DNA of 64,000 nt from Nitrospira moscoviensis (GCF_001273775.1 NZ_CP011801.1:2582001-2646000), one strand, 5' to 3'; positions 9,401-20,505 are shown, counted from the stretch's first letter. Notes: generated by a model from the sequence alone, not told the origin. Numbers and translations are program-made.

Positions 9401-9932
9401 ATGGCGGCTTCGGCGGCGTCCGGTCCATCGCGCCGGCGAACGGCACGCGCCATCGGCCGGCGCGGTCCCGCTGCACGAGCAGCCACGGACTTTCGATGAC
9501 CACACGCTCGGCGTCGACATGCCGCCGGCGCAAGAGCGGCCAGAGAGGCAGCGCCAGCTCCACGCGGCCGGCGCGGAAGACGGGCTCAGACGAGCCGGGG
9601 TCGCGGACGGCCACCCCGGTGAATTCAAGACGGACCAGCGGAAACAGCGAGAGCCGCAGGCGCTCGGCCTCGACGTCGCGGTCCAGCCACTGTTCGAGTT
9701 GATCGAGGAGCACCGGCTTGAGCACGATATCCGAAACGAGCGGGAGCAGCAGCGCGAGCGCGGCGGCGACCAAGAGAGTCAGTCCGAACAACCACCGCAG
9801 CGCCGCGCCGAGGCGGCGGCGTGGGCGCGCGCCGGCGGGAGGAACGGCGGCGACCGGCGAGGCCGCTTCGGGATCGCCCCGCTCAGGCGGCCAACGGGGA
9901 GCGGGGCGGCGAGAAAGCGAGGAGGAAGGCAT
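6474..9932 (-). CDS. Large AsmA-like envelope protein
   Basis: 1152 residues with an AAAGGAGG ribosome site. A Pro/Arg-rich cytoplasmic tail precedes one membrane helix (about 43-65), then a long periplasmic region of repeating beta-strands: an AsmA N-terminal pattern (LLDQLEQWLDRDVEAERL, LEFTGVAV) and an AsmA C-terminal region near 1000-1110 (FSIEDGRIKGLPLVAGL, YDLAADQLDLAMAASPLQSYSN). AsmA-family proteins bridge the periplasm and are thought to move phospholipids to the outer membrane. It is longer than E. coli AsmA (617) and close in size to TamB or YhdP. The family call is firm; the lipid-transport role is by analogy. Confidence 0.85.
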   Translation of the reverse strand: MPSSSLSRRPAPRWPPERGDPEAASPVAAVPPAGARPRRRLGAALRWLFGLTLLVAAALALLLPLVSDIVLKPVLLDQLEQWLDRDVEAERLRLSLFPLVRLEFTGVAVRDPGSSEPVFRAGRVELALPLWPLLRRRHVDAERVVIESPWLLVQRDRAGRWRVPFAGAMDRTPPKPPSDESRVLPVNEIRLMQGTVTVVDESRSDGSTPFTISDLQASLSFDSVDETAAIRVSAVLPAGGPLSTFTLLGRLAPVEPDGLAEGLPSFRFDGAGQAAAVDLRRIATWFLPPSQAEALTGTAHVAAQWTVAPGPAGYDARLHRFEVEAGAVALGGSGRATGLGSEEPGYELAVASSPVTIEQLLAVIPMEWLPPRWQELVAAGEPGGTVELLGATIRAPANDGAVVAGTGELALLEGRFLMGPQRIPVQDLSARIVLDTDRVSVEGLTGSYGPVQVMNGALVLSDLRRAPRLDFTATGEAAAMDLAALLPAVVPSPTVGRVLSAVEEIDGDLDFVLRLAGPLSGGGVQLVEADVTARDVGFRAGGLPLPVRHLNGRVVIMPDHMEVQRLHGRLGTMPVEMAGRIALGDVPRWHDVVVRAEAEMQELVDRFLPGGRAAPLADGPARLMARLSGPVAAPQIVGRLDLDEAAIAIDGVVHKPQGAPASVEVAADLSRERRLAVKKFDLVLPPARLSARGSIHLAGAPTFALSIRSHPLAVGRLPAWISLGPLTDGRLSAAVDIKGRGTDWTTWRMNGGLRLDGGVAIVDRLAAPVRALTVGLTFDQDRIRIDHAGGTLGASDLRLSGLVRSWKRTPLITVDVTSSGLDVSGLMAQDKHDRQTSESGRLPSWIDDLDLTASLAIVRVSYESLRLIDVACRLRIEHGIVRIERFKAGTDPGRIGGWLAVEPQERRTAAAEGSLRLSGVPIRSILGLTGEGRDGVTGRLSLRGQAHATLRDLAPAPETVKSQGDIPFSIEDGRIKGLPLVAGLLKIVNLPALVQGRVNLEREGLPFDRITGVLSVERGIVTVKQLYLDGPALKISASGEYDLAADQLDLAMAASPLQSYSNFLRNLPLIGRLFAGERRGFGTTLFAVKGSLGEPEIQTLPAATLASGLMGFGKLAYDILLNAVTLPADLFTQADAAEEEEPGSGRKALGER

Positions 9933-10084
9933 GGCGACTTTCAGCCTCCTTTTAACAAGCTTGGCGGAGCAACGACCATGCCGCGGAGAATGACCGGCAG
10001 GGACAACTTGTCCGAAGAATAGCGCGGGTCAGTTGTCGTACAGTGAAGAGACCGGAAAGGAAGCCTGCATGCGCCGTCTATTTC

Positions 10085-10333
10085 CTACTCTGTCGGCATC
10101 CTCGTTCTTGTTGGCGCTCTCCCTTCTCCTTCTTCGGCCGCCACCTGCTGCGTAAAATAGGGCGCAAAGACGAAGGTTTGGACGACCGTCCAGTAGGCGC
10201 TGTCCCCCCAGTCGTAGGAGGCCCAGGAGACGAGACCGAGCCGCGACGTCTGCGGGCGGTGCTCTTGAGATTCGGCGGCCTGGGCGGTGCGATCAGAGGG
10301 AACGCGCCGGTGCCTGTTCGTGGAGCGGGTCAT
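10085..10333 (-). pseudogene. Remnant of a UMF1-type MFS transporter
   Basis: On the minus strand the frame starting at the ATG at 10333 (or the GTG at 10348) contains SWASYDWGDSAYWTVVQ followed by TFVFAPYF, the first transmembrane signature of the UMF1/Atg22-like major facilitator family. It stops after about 80 residues, whereas the family is 400-500 residues with 12 helices. The rest is absent: the AsmA gene follows within 150 bp. This is a truncated leftover, not a working transporter. Confidence 0.6.
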
Positions 10334-10401
10334 GCGGTTCCTTCCCACTTAACGGGATCGAACGTCAGCCGCGGAGCATTGAGGACGTGTGCGGCGGCCG
10401 C

Positions 10402-10430
10402 TTGACCGCATCGCCGACGATTGATAGTCT
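10402..10430 (+). promoter_or_regulatory. Candidate promoter for mntA-hepT
   Basis: TTGACC at 10402-10407 and TAGTCT at 10425-10430 are separated by 17 nt. The predicted transcript start falls at about 10437, the GTG start itself. With no ribosome site visible, the mRNA may be leaderless. Confidence 0.35.
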
Positions 10431-10436
10431 CGGCTC

Positions 10437-10853
10437 GTGCAACCCTCGGACATCAGCGTCGACCAGATCCGTCACGCCTTGAGCCCTTTCATGGGCCGGA
10501 CGGATATTCGGCTGATCATCCTGTTCGGCTCGGTGGCCGCCGGCGTCGCAGGCCGCGACAGCGACATCGACCTCGGTATTCTGGCGAGCGCGCCGTTCGA
10601 CGTGACGGCGATGACGCAGGAGATCGCCGGCTATTTGGGCACCGCCCGCATCGACGTGGTCGACCTCCGCCGCGCCTCGCCGGTGCTTGCTATCCAGGCG
10701 TTGCGCGCAGGGCGCCTCCTCTACGAAGCGCATCCCGGCGACTACGCCACGTATTACTCGCTGGCGCTGCGACGCTATGTCGATACGGCCAAACTTCGGG
10801 CCGCCCAACAAGCGGTCATCGCAGACTTCCTCGCCGCTCGAGGGCTGGCGTGA
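10437..10853 (+). CDS. mntA: MntA-type nucleotidyltransferase antitoxin
   Basis: 138 residues with the minimal nucleotidyltransferase signature GS-x10-D-x-D: G31-S32 and D43/D45 in GSVAAGVAGRDSDIDL. In the MntA/HepT family this enzyme transfers AMP to the HEPN toxin and silences it. The GTG start has no ribosome site. The stop overlaps the GTG of the next gene (GTGA), which gives tight coupling and is typical of toxin-antitoxin pairs. All catalytic residues are present, so it should be active. Confidence 0.88.
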   Translation: MQPSDISVDQIRHALSPFMGRTDIRLIILFGSVAAGVAGRDSDIDLGILASAPFDVTAMTQEIAGYLGTARIDVVDLRRASPVLAIQALRAGRLLYEAHPGDYATYYSLALRRYVDTAKLRAAQQAVIADFLAARGLA

Positions 10854-11290
10854 CGCCCGCCGATCCGGCCGTCGTCCGCCGCAAGCTCTCGCTCATCGTC
10901 AACAATCTACAATCGCTGGAATCGGTCCGACACATCGCTCCGGCGCGATACCGGGAAGACCTGTTTCTTCGGAAGGGGACGGAGCGTCTCCTGCAGGAGA
11001 CGATCGAGGCCGCCATCGACATCAACACGCACCTGCTGGTACGCGGCGGGTACGCTCCGCCGGACGACTACTTTCGTGGGTTCTTGCTCCTGGCCGAACA
11101 GGGCATTCTCTCTCCCGAGTTGGCGGTGTCGCTCGCGCCGTCAGCCGGCCTGCGAAACCGCCTCGTCCACGAATATGACGATCTGGTTGACGCCATCGTG
11201 CTGGATGCCGTCACCAAACTCCTACACCTGTATCCCCAATATGTCGCCGCCATTGAACGTCATTGTCGGTCCCTGACACCGCCCATATAA
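10850..11290 (+). CDS. hepT: HepT-like HEPN ribonuclease toxin
   Basis: 146 residues, all-helical HEPN domain. The catalytic motif R-x4-H-x-Y is intact: R102-NRLV-H107-E-Y109. In characterised pairs this motif forms the RNase centre and the Tyr is the residue AMPylated by MntA. The gene starts at a GTG overlapping the mntA stop, so antitoxin comes first and toxin second. The frame is open far upstream, but that region is covered by mntA. Length and motif match the family well. Confidence 0.88.
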   Translation: MTPADPAVVRRKLSLIVNNLQSLESVRHIAPARYREDLFLRKGTERLLQETIEAAIDINTHLLVRGGYAPPDDYFRGFLLLAEQGILSPELAVSLAPSAGLRNRLVHEYDDLVDAIVLDAVTKLLHLYPQYVAAIERHCRSLTPPI

Positions 11291-11363
11291 AATGAACTGC
11301 AGGTATCGCGGCGGATCGGCTGATACAGCTCCTCGATAGTCGCTGAAAAGATCCGAAGAGACC

Positions 11364-11378
11364 CCGTCTCAAAGACGG
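11364..11378. terminator. Small hairpin between convergent genes
   Basis: CCGTCT-CAA-AGACGG lies between hepT and the convergent acyl ligase gene. There is no T run, so intrinsic termination is uncertain. Confidence 0.3.
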
Positions 11379-11411
11379 CCTCCGACTGTAATCCAGGTGA
11401 TATTTGGAACC

Positions 11412-14114
11412 TCAGTCAGGCGCGTCGATCGAGCCTGATCGGCTTGCCAGCGCGGCGACATGCGCATGGAGGGCATCGGTGATGCGGTCGTGCGGCCGAC
11501 GTCCTGTCCCCTGCCGCTCCAACGCGGGCGGAGCGACCGGCGGTCCGAATCGGAGGCGCAGCGGACGGAAGCGCGGCCGGCGGGATCCCGGCGGCAGCGC
11601 CTCGTAGCCGCCTTCGATCCACACCGGCACGGCCGGCATGGGACGGGCTTGGAGCAACAGGCCGACACCGGGCTGAAAGGGTTTCAACCGGCCGTCCGGC
11701 GAACGCCCGCCCTCCGCGAACCACACGAGCGGATGGCCTCCATCCAAAATCGCCGCGCCGAACGCCAGGCTCGTCAACGCGCTGCGCCCCTGCTCGATCG
11801 GCACGACGCGCGTCGCCCGGCTCACGAAGCGCATCACGGCATTGCGGAACATGATGCCCGTCCAGCCGCTCCAGTAGGTGTGGTCGAGCACCGGCCTCGG
11901 CAACGCGGCGATGAGCGCCAACGGATCGAGCACGCTCGTATGGTTGGGCACGAGGACACACGGCCCGGTGCGCGGCACGTGCTGCACTCCTTGCATGGTG
12001 AGTCCGAAGGCCCGCGTCATCACCAGCCGCGCCAGGCTGAGCAGCGCCGCGCCGAACGTTCGCTGCATCGCCCCTGGCGGCGCGAGCCAGCGCCGCTGCC
12101 GTTCGTCCAGCAACTCCAGCGGCCGCCGGAGCCGGTCCAACAGATCCTCCCCGGCTCCCGCCGCTTCCCGCGCTTCGACCGCTTCGCGCAGCAGATCGCG
12201 CACCGTTTCGATTCGGCCGATTGCCTCGTCGGAGAGATCAAGGCCGGTCTGCTCGCGCAGCTCCAGCGTCAGGCTCAGCCATTCCAGCGAATCCACCCCC
12301 AGATCCAGATGCAGATGCGTATCGGGCGTGAGCCGGGCGTCCGGGAATCTTCGCGGCAGCCAGTCCCACACCCGTTGCCCCTCCGGTTGCTCCAGCACCT
12401 GCCGGTCTTCCGGCGCCATCTGTTCGACCGGCATGGGGCCCTTCTGCCGCACCACGCCGCCCTGCCGCTTGACCTGCGTGTAGAGCTCCCGCAGCTTGTG
12501 GCGGCGAATCTTGCCCAACCGCGTGCGGGGCAGCGGCTCCAACGTGATCGCGTAGTCGCCGAGACGGCGGTGCGACGGCAGCGTGGCGGACAGGCGTTGT
12601 ACCTCCCGGCGGATGAGCGGCTCCAATTCCCATTCCCCGCCGCGCGTGGCGCTTGCCTCGGGGACGACGAGCGCGACCAGGCGGTGATGCTCCTCCAGCA
12701 CGCCGGCCTCGCGGATCGACTCGCTGTGCTCGAGCACCGCTTCCACCGATTCGGGGTTGATGTTTTCGCCGCCCGGCAGCACGATCATCGAGGACACCCG
12801 GCCGCTCAAATAGAGGGCGCCGTCTTTGAGCGAGCCCAGATCGCCGGTCTTGAAATATCCGTCCTCGGTAAAGGCGTCGCGGGTTTGGTCGGGCAGATGC
12901 CGATAGCCGGCAAAGACGCTCGGCCCTTTCGCCTGCACCTCGCCGTGGGGCGACGCCGGATCGGACTTGGCGATCCGGAGGTCGATGTTCGGCAGCGGCA
13001 CGCCGGCGCTCGCGAACTGTCTGGCGCCCGGAAGATTGAACGTGAGGATCGGCGACGTCTCGGTCAATCCGTAGCCGCTCGCGACTTGCCAGCCGAGACC
13101 TTCGAGCTTCCAGGCCACGTCCGGATCGAGGGCCGCGCCGCCGGACGCGACCATCCGGAGCCGCGGGGCGAACCGGCGGTGCAGCGGGGCGAACAACCGG
13201 CGGCCGACACGCCACCCGAACCGGCGGCGCAGCGCGGTCGACAGCGCGCGCGCCAAACGGAACAGCCCGTTCACCAGGCGACCGGACCGCTGCATGCGGG
13301 TCTCGATGGCGGTCACCAACGCGGTGTAAAACCGCGGCACCGCCACCACGACGGTGACCTGCCCTTCGGTGAGCGACCTGAGGATTTGCGGACCGACCAG
13401 CGAGTGCGGCAGCACCACCGGCACGCCGCTCGCCAGCGGCGTCAACAGCCCGACCGCGAAGGGATACACATGGTGCAACGGCAGCGGCAGCAGCAGGCGA
13501 TCGTCCGCCGAGAGCAGGTGCTCGTTCAGCAGCGCCCGGAGATTCGACGTGATGTTCCCGTGCGTGAGCGGCACCCCCTTCGGCAGGCCCGTCGTCCCGG
13601 AGGTATAGAAGAGGACGGCCGGATCGTCACGATCGACCGCCGGGAACCTCCCGCCGGCGGCGATCGGATACCGCCGGATACTGCGCTCCTCCCCTTCGTC
13701 GGCGTCCAGGAGGATCAGACCGCACGCCGGACGCGTGACGGCTTTCGTCAGCCGTTCCGCCAGCGACGTCACGGTGAAGATCCGGCAGGCGTCGCTGTCG
13801 CGGAGGATGTGGCGCAGTTCCTCCTCGCCGGCCTGGGTATCGACGGGAACCGGCACCGCCCCCGCTTCGATCAACGCGAAACAGGCGACGATCCATTCGG
13901 GGCTGGCGGGCGCGCAAAGGATCGCGTGATCTCCGCGGGCGACTCCCTCCGCCGCCAAGCCGGCCGCCAGACGTGTCGCTGCATCGAGGAGATCCCGGAA
14001 GGACCAGGTGCGGCTCCCCTTGCGATCGAAGGCCACGACCGCCGGCCGCTGCTCATAGGCGACCAGAGAACGGATCAGGTCCTGAAGCGTCTCGCCGTGG
14101 AAGCCTGGATCCAT
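11412..14114 (-). CDS. Acyl-CoA/ACP ligase-ACP-acyltransferase fusion
   Basis: 900 residues from an ATG with a GGAGGAAGGG site. Three domains are in order: an AMP-binding ligase (about 1-560; P-loop YTSGTTGLPKG near 170-181, TGDLG near 425); a carrier domain near 575-645 with the phosphopantetheine serine S609 in GVDSLEWLSL; and a PlsC-type 1-acyl-glycerol-phosphate acyltransferase (about 690-880; H725 in NHTSVLD, then FAEGGRSPDG). The order suggests a fatty acid is activated, loaded on the built-in carrier and passed to a lysophospholipid or glycerol phosphate, as in Aas-type recycling but with the domains in reverse order. No membrane helices are obvious. The exact acceptor is unknown. Confidence 0.85.
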   Translation of the reverse strand: MDPGFHGETLQDLIRSLVAYEQRPAVVAFDRKGSRTWSFRDLLDAATRLAAGLAAEGVARGDHAILCAPASPEWIVACFALIEAGAVPVPVDTQAGEEELRHILRDSDACRIFTVTSLAERLTKAVTRPACGLILLDADEGEERSIRRYPIAAGGRFPAVDRDDPAVLFYTSGTTGLPKGVPLTHGNITSNLRALLNEHLLSADDRLLLPLPLHHVYPFAVGLLTPLASGVPVVLPHSLVGPQILRSLTEGQVTVVVAVPRFYTALVTAIETRMQRSGRLVNGLFRLARALSTALRRRFGWRVGRRLFAPLHRRFAPRLRMVASGGAALDPDVAWKLEGLGWQVASGYGLTETSPILTFNLPGARQFASAGVPLPNIDLRIAKSDPASPHGEVQAKGPSVFAGYRHLPDQTRDAFTEDGYFKTGDLGSLKDGALYLSGRVSSMIVLPGGENINPESVEAVLEHSESIREAGVLEEHHRLVALVVPEASATRGGEWELEPLIRREVQRLSATLPSHRRLGDYAITLEPLPRTRLGKIRRHKLRELYTQVKRQGGVVRQKGPMPVEQMAPEDRQVLEQPEGQRVWDWLPRRFPDARLTPDTHLHLDLGVDSLEWLSLTLELREQTGLDLSDEAIGRIETVRDLLREAVEAREAAGAGEDLLDRLRRPLELLDERQRRWLAPPGAMQRTFGAALLSLARLVMTRAFGLTMQGVQHVPRTGPCVLVPNHTSVLDPLALIAALPRPVLDHTYWSGWTGIMFRNAVMRFVSRATRVVPIEQGRSALTSLAFGAAILDGGHPLVWFAEGGRSPDGRLKPFQPGVGLLLQARPMPAVPVWIEGGYEALPPGSRRPRFRPLRLRFGPPVAPPALERQGTGRRPHDRITDALHAHVAALASRSGSIDAPD

Positions 14115-14334
14115 CCCGTTTCCCTTCCTCCCGATCTGCTGAGGACCGGGCCGGAGCCGGATACGATCTTGCCCCTCGCGCCCGCTTCTTTCAAGGCCTC
14201 CTTCAGCCGGTGAGTGCGGCGCGGCCAGGGGCATCTTCTGGTGCGGCTCCGCTTAGATCACAGGGAGAAGGAAGTGATCCGAGGTAGAAAGAACAATGTG
14301 TGCCATGAAGCGGGCAGCTTTTCCATGGCCTCGT

Positions 14335-14366
14335 CACTATTGACCAATGACCAGTGACCAGCGACT
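14335..14366. repeat. Iterated TGACCAR words (single arm)
   Basis: TTGACCAATGACCAGTGACC followed by another copy, just beyond the 3' end of the minus-strand membrane gene. It looks like one arm of the iterated-word spacers; no clear partner arm is seen. Confidence 0.5.
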
Positions 14367-14374
14367 TCTTGTAT

Positions 14375-14755
14375 TCAGGCGGCGTAGCGGAGCGCGATCG
14401 TGAAGACGAGGGCGGCGATCAGCACCCAGAACGGCAATTGGAAGACCCGGTCCATTGCGGGCGCGTCGGGCGGTTGCCAGTCCGGTCGCTTGGGCACGTG
14501 CAGCGGATAGCCCACCAGCAGCAGCACGGCCGCCACGCCGAAGCCGAGCGCGGCAAAGACGGGAATCGAGAGGCCCCAATCCATCGGCTCCAGCGGCGTC
14601 AACCAGATCCCCGCGGCCCAGGCGGACAGGAACAGGAGCAGAAACACCGTCCAGAATTTCGCCCAGGGTCCCGTCGGACGCATGCCCCACCTCATCACCG
14701 CCCCCACCGCCGACGCCACGGCGAAGGCGATCGCGAATTTGAACAGCAGAATCAT
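14375..14755 (-). CDS. Four-helix membrane protein of unknown function
   Basis: 126 residues from the ATG at 14755; codons farther upstream are basic and low in homology, so the shorter start is preferred. Four hydrophobic helices (about 4-25, 33-55, 63-88, 105-125) with short loops, one being the basic YPLHVPKRPDW. The ribosome site is weak. The gene stands alone between the acyl ligase fusion and a divergent exported protein. No family recognised. Confidence 0.65.
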   Translation of the reverse strand: MILLFKFAIAFAVASAVGAVMRWGMRPTGPWAKFWTVFLLLFLSAWAAGIWLTPLEPMDWGLSIPVFAALGFGVAAVLLLVGYPLHVPKRPDWQPPDAPAMDRVFQLPFWVLIAALVFTIALRYAA

Positions 14756-14955
14756 GTCTCGGCCCGAATGGTTGGTGCCATATCCATGCCCGCTCCATCT
14801 CGTCTTGCGCCGGGACGCTTTGTCCGCCGCCGCGCAGCCTGCTCGCGACCGGGGCGACACTGACCTCGGCGCGCCTACACGGAAAACGGAACGATTCTAT
14901 GGCGGCACCTGCTTTGCAGCGTGCAACAGTATCCAACCACTCGAGGAGGTTCGTC

Positions 14956-15774
14956 ATGAAGTTACTGACGTCATCGTTCGTCGGTGTCTCGGGCCTGTTC
15001 TCGGCACTGTTGCTCGTGCTGTCTCCGGCGCCCGCCGAAGCGGCCCCTTGGCTGGCGCCGGCGGCCGACGAGCGCATCTCGGCGGACTGGGTGAAAGACG
15101 TGGCGCAAGCCTTCAGGAAGAACCGGTTCAAAAACGTGTTCATGAACCAGCCGTTCGGCTGCGACCAATGCCGGATCATCCACTTCTTGAACAATGCGGC
15201 GGAAGCGCTGGACAACGACCGGCCGAAGCTGGCCAAGAGTTTCATCCATCGGGCGCTCGCTGTCCTGGAGGACGGCAAGGACGAAGGCTGGTACACCGAC
15301 GCCGACGTCCGCCCCATCAAGCGCCTCATCATCGAGAAAGCGAATCAAGGACTCAAGGAAGCCGGCGCCGCGCAGCTCGCCCTGTCGCCTCCGCGTGAGC
15401 GCGGAAAAGACCCGCGGTACGAACGGGGCGACGATCCGTTGTTCAGCCGCTCGGATCGGTCCAACCAATATGGGGGCGGGCAGGAGCGGTGGAGCGGGTA
15501 TACGGAAGAGCATACCTACGGCTTGACCGAGCGGCTGGATGTGGATCGTGATCGGCAGGCACAGCGGGACTCGCGCAGCGCGCGCAGCCGGCAGTCCGAC
15601 GAAGGGCGTTTCGATCGGTATTACAGCGAGGATTTCTCGTTTGAAGAGCAGGACGCCGGTCAGCGGGCCGGCCGGGACCGGGCGTCCCATCGGCGAGGCA
15701 TGACGCGCTTCCCGGAGGAAATGACGACTGAGGATGCACTGAATGCTCTGATGGAACAAGACCAACAGGGATAG
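14956..15774 (+). CDS. Exported protein of unknown function
   Basis: 272 residues. A perfect GAGGAGG site precedes an ATG that gives a textbook signal peptide ending APAEA-AP. The mature N-terminal part (about 30-140) is helical with a CDQC pair at FGCDQCRIIHF, possibly metal- or heme-related but not C-x2-C-H, so not a c-type heme site. The C-terminal half is strongly charged and low complexity (Arg, Asp, Ser). Function unknown; the combination suggests a periplasmic protein with a disordered tail. Confidence 0.75.
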   Translation: MKLLTSSFVGVSGLFSALLLVLSPAPAEAAPWLAPAADERISADWVKDVAQAFRKNRFKNVFMNQPFGCDQCRIIHFLNNAAEALDNDRPKLAKSFIHRALAVLEDGKDEGWYTDADVRPIKRLIIEKANQGLKEAGAAQLALSPPRERGKDPRYERGDDPLFSRSDRSNQYGGGQERWSGYTEEHTYGLTERLDVDRDRQAQRDSRSARSRQSDEGRFDRYYSEDFSFEEQDAGQRAGRDRASHRRGMTRFPEEMTTEDALNALMEQDQQG

Positions 15775-15940
15775 CAGGCTGTTGATAAAGGCCGCCAGCG
15801 GTGTTCTCGACTTGCGCGAATCCTTAGCGTAGCGCGCACTGTCTGCGGCCTTGCCTGCGGAACGGCGCGTCTCGGCGCGCCGGGGCGGGCGAGAACTGCC
15901 GCCGCCTTTCTGAACAGCCTGAAAGAGAAAGGACGCTGCC

Positions 15941-16273
15941 ATGCGAGTTCAATCCCACGCCGTGACGATCGCCGTCTTTCTCGCGGCCGGAACGGCCGGC
16001 GCCGCGTTCGCCGACGAGGTATCGTGCCGGTTCAAAGCGGAGACGGATCGCGCGGAGCTCACCATCGTCTGGGACGGGAAAACCGGCTGGAGCGGCACGA
16101 TCGAACGGGGCGACAGTCAGACGGTGTCGATCCGCGAGGGGCCTTTTACCGTCCTCTCCAAGGTCTACAATCCCAACCTCAAAACCAAAGAAGACGTGCG
16201 CACGCAGGCCCACACGCGCATGTGCCGCGAACAGACGGCCCTTTCCGTTCCCTTGTTCCCCGAAAGCCCGTAA
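15941..16273 (+). CDS. Small periplasmic protein of unknown function
   Basis: 110 residues, AGAAAGGA ribosome site, signal peptide ending GAAFA-DE. The mature 85 residues are beta-rich with two Cys (VSCRF and RMCRE) that could form a disulfide. A strong hairpin follows 5 bp after the stop, so the gene is probably a single transcription unit. No family recognised. Confidence 0.7.
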   Translation: MRVQSHAVTIAVFLAAGTAGAAFADEVSCRFKAETDRAELTIVWDGKTGWSGTIERGDSQTVSIREGPFTVLSKVYNPNLKTKEDVRTQAHTRMCREQTALSVPLFPESP

Positions 16274-16278
16274 GCGTC

Positions 16279-16304
16279 GGCCGGCGGGGTGTCCCCCGCC
16301 GGCC
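16279..16304 (+). terminator. Strong GC hairpin after the periplasmic protein gene
   Basis: GGCCGGCGGGG pairs perfectly with CCCCGCCGGCC across a 4-nt loop, beginning 5 bp after the stop codon. The only T run (TTTTT) is about 25 nt downstream, so it may end transcription or stabilise the 3' end. Confidence 0.55.
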
Positions 16305-16392
16305 CACTCCCGGCCCCTCCGTTACCGACTTTTTACCGGCCCCTTACATGGCTTCACCTCGCGGGAACCCGAGTTGTGGTACACCACGGGGC

Positions 16393-16557
16393 ATGGAAAG
16401 ACGTGCCGGCTTGCGCGAGGAAGTGATCGCCCGTCTGATGACGCGCCATGGGCTGACCGCCGAAGAAGCCGGCTTGGCTTGGGAGCGCTATCTTCTGTCT
16501 CTCCGGGCCAAACAGCGGGCCCGCGAGGGAGCGGCGGCGGATACCGAAGACAACTAG
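16393..16557 (+). CDS. Small hypothetical protein
   Basis: 54 residues from the ATG at 16393, ending 12 bp before the convergent receiver gene. Predicted helical, with LREEVIARLMTRHGLTAEEA, a pattern like a short helix-turn-helix or UBA-like segment. The ribosome site is poor and an upstream ATG (16346) is also in frame. Codon use is normal for the window, so it may be real. No family recognised. Confidence 0.45.
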   Translation: MERRAGLREEVIARLMTRHGLTAEEAGLAWERYLLSLRAKQRAREGAAADTEDN

Positions 16558-16569
16558 CGGGGCGCGCCG

Positions 16570-16953
16570 TCAATGGACGGCCCTGGACCGGTTGTTGACC
16601 GACTCCTTGATCTCTTCATAGAGCTGTTCCACCGCGGCTTCCTTCGTGATCAAGGTGGTGGCGCCGGCCGCCGTCATCGCCTGGCGATTCTGATCCGAGG
16701 CATTCACCGAGAGGCCGACCACGACGATGTGCGGATACATCTTCTTGATGCGCGCCGTCGCTTCGATCCCGTTGAGTTTCGGCATATTGATATCCATCAC
16801 GACCACGGCGGGAGACAGCTCGCGCACCAGTTCGAGGGCCTCTTCTCCGTTCGACGCTTCGCCTGCCACCTCGAAATCCGGATACAGTTCCAGGAGACTC
16901 CGCAGGCCCTGCCGGACCATCGCATGATCGTCGACCAGTAAGACTCGTATCAT
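16570..16953 (-). CDS. Stand-alone NarL-type receiver domain
   Basis: 127 residues, one CheY-like receiver and nothing else: acidic pocket VDDH (8-11), phospho-acceptor D54 in VVVMDINMPK, Thr/Ser position in VVGLSVN and Lys in LITKE. The sequence is closest to NarL/FixJ-family receivers, but the usual LuxR-type DNA-binding half is absent. It is clearly paralogous to the receiver at the end of the hybrid kinase at 17423-20353. It could be a phosphate sink or a shuttle for that kinase. Ribosome site GGGAGGGAG present. Confidence 0.9.
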   Translation of the reverse strand: MIRVLLVDDHAMVRQGLRSLLELYPDFEVAGEASNGEEALELVRELSPAVVVMDINMPKLNGIEATARIKKMYPHIVVVGLSVNASDQNRQAMTAAGATTLITKEAAVEQLYEEIKESVNNRSRAVH

Positions 16954-17053
16954 GCCCTGCTCCCTCCCCGGTAAATCGGCTCCGGTCCATTTGTACTACA
17001 GTTCGTCCCGGAGAGAGACTCGGAATAGCCCGCATGCGCGGCGGCGGGGCGCG

Positions 17054-17230
17054 TCATGCTCGGCATTTGGCGTGCGGCTGCGGCTTCACCTCCCGGGGCC
17101 GCGACGGCGGGGACGCGACGACTTGAATGTTCCGAATGGCGCCGCAGTTGATGCAGCGGAACCCGGTATAGAGCAGCGATCCGTACATGTGTTCGAACAC
17201 TTCGAACCCTCCACAGCGCGCACACGTCAT
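17054..17230 (-). CDS. Small zinc-ribbon protein
   Basis: 58 residues from an ATG with a perfect GAGGAGGA site. Two C-x2-C knuckles (CARC at residues 3-6 and CINC about 22 residues later) form a zinc ribbon; the tail is basic and Pro-rich. Such small ribbons bind nucleic acids or act as protein adaptors. It sits between the lone receiver and the hybrid kinase on the same strand, but spacing suggests its own promoter in 17231-17422. Specific role unknown. Confidence 0.65.
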   Translation of the reverse strand: MTCARCGGFEVFEHMYGSLLYTGFRCINCGAIRNIQVVASPPSRPREVKPQPHAKCRA

Positions 17231-17345
17231 GGGTCCTCCTCGATTGGGCATCGGTGCCCCGGCCCGGCGTCGCAACATTGGAGTCGTACACCAAGAGACA
17301 AGGCAGCGGGCCGCACCTTAGAGAAGAACCTCGCAATCAGCTACT

Positions 17346-17366
17346 GGGGACACCCCTAGGTATTGG
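17346..17366. promoter_or_regulatory. Possible operator GGGGACACCCCTAGGTATTGG
   Basis: A GGGG-ACA-CCCC inverted repeat overlaps a CCTAGG palindrome, 116 bp upstream of the zinc-ribbon start and 57 bp beyond the kinase stop. Related CCTAG cores occur at 20506 and 27796. Confidence 0.3.
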
Positions 17367-17422
17367 ACCATGGGGGTGGGGACGCTGTAGGAGCTACATG
17401 GCCCCCGGCTATGCGGACCTAG

Positions 17423-20353
<2,931 letters not shown>

Positions 20354-20505
20354 GATGTCCGATTGCTCCAGATGAGCACGCCAGGCCTGGGACAGCAGGT
20401 ACCAGGCAAACCTCGCAGTTGCGTGTCGAGCACACAGACCACCCTGGTCTGCCTGCGAAAGGCGGGTACTATATAAGGAAGGAGGAGTGGAGGGGGACTA
20501 GGGAG

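Noticed and set aside
11460..14213. 917-codon plus-strand frame
   Set aside because: It is antisense to the acyl ligase fusion, which has clear domains. Its translation is Arg/Gln/His-rich with no family, typical of antisense frames in GC-rich DNA.
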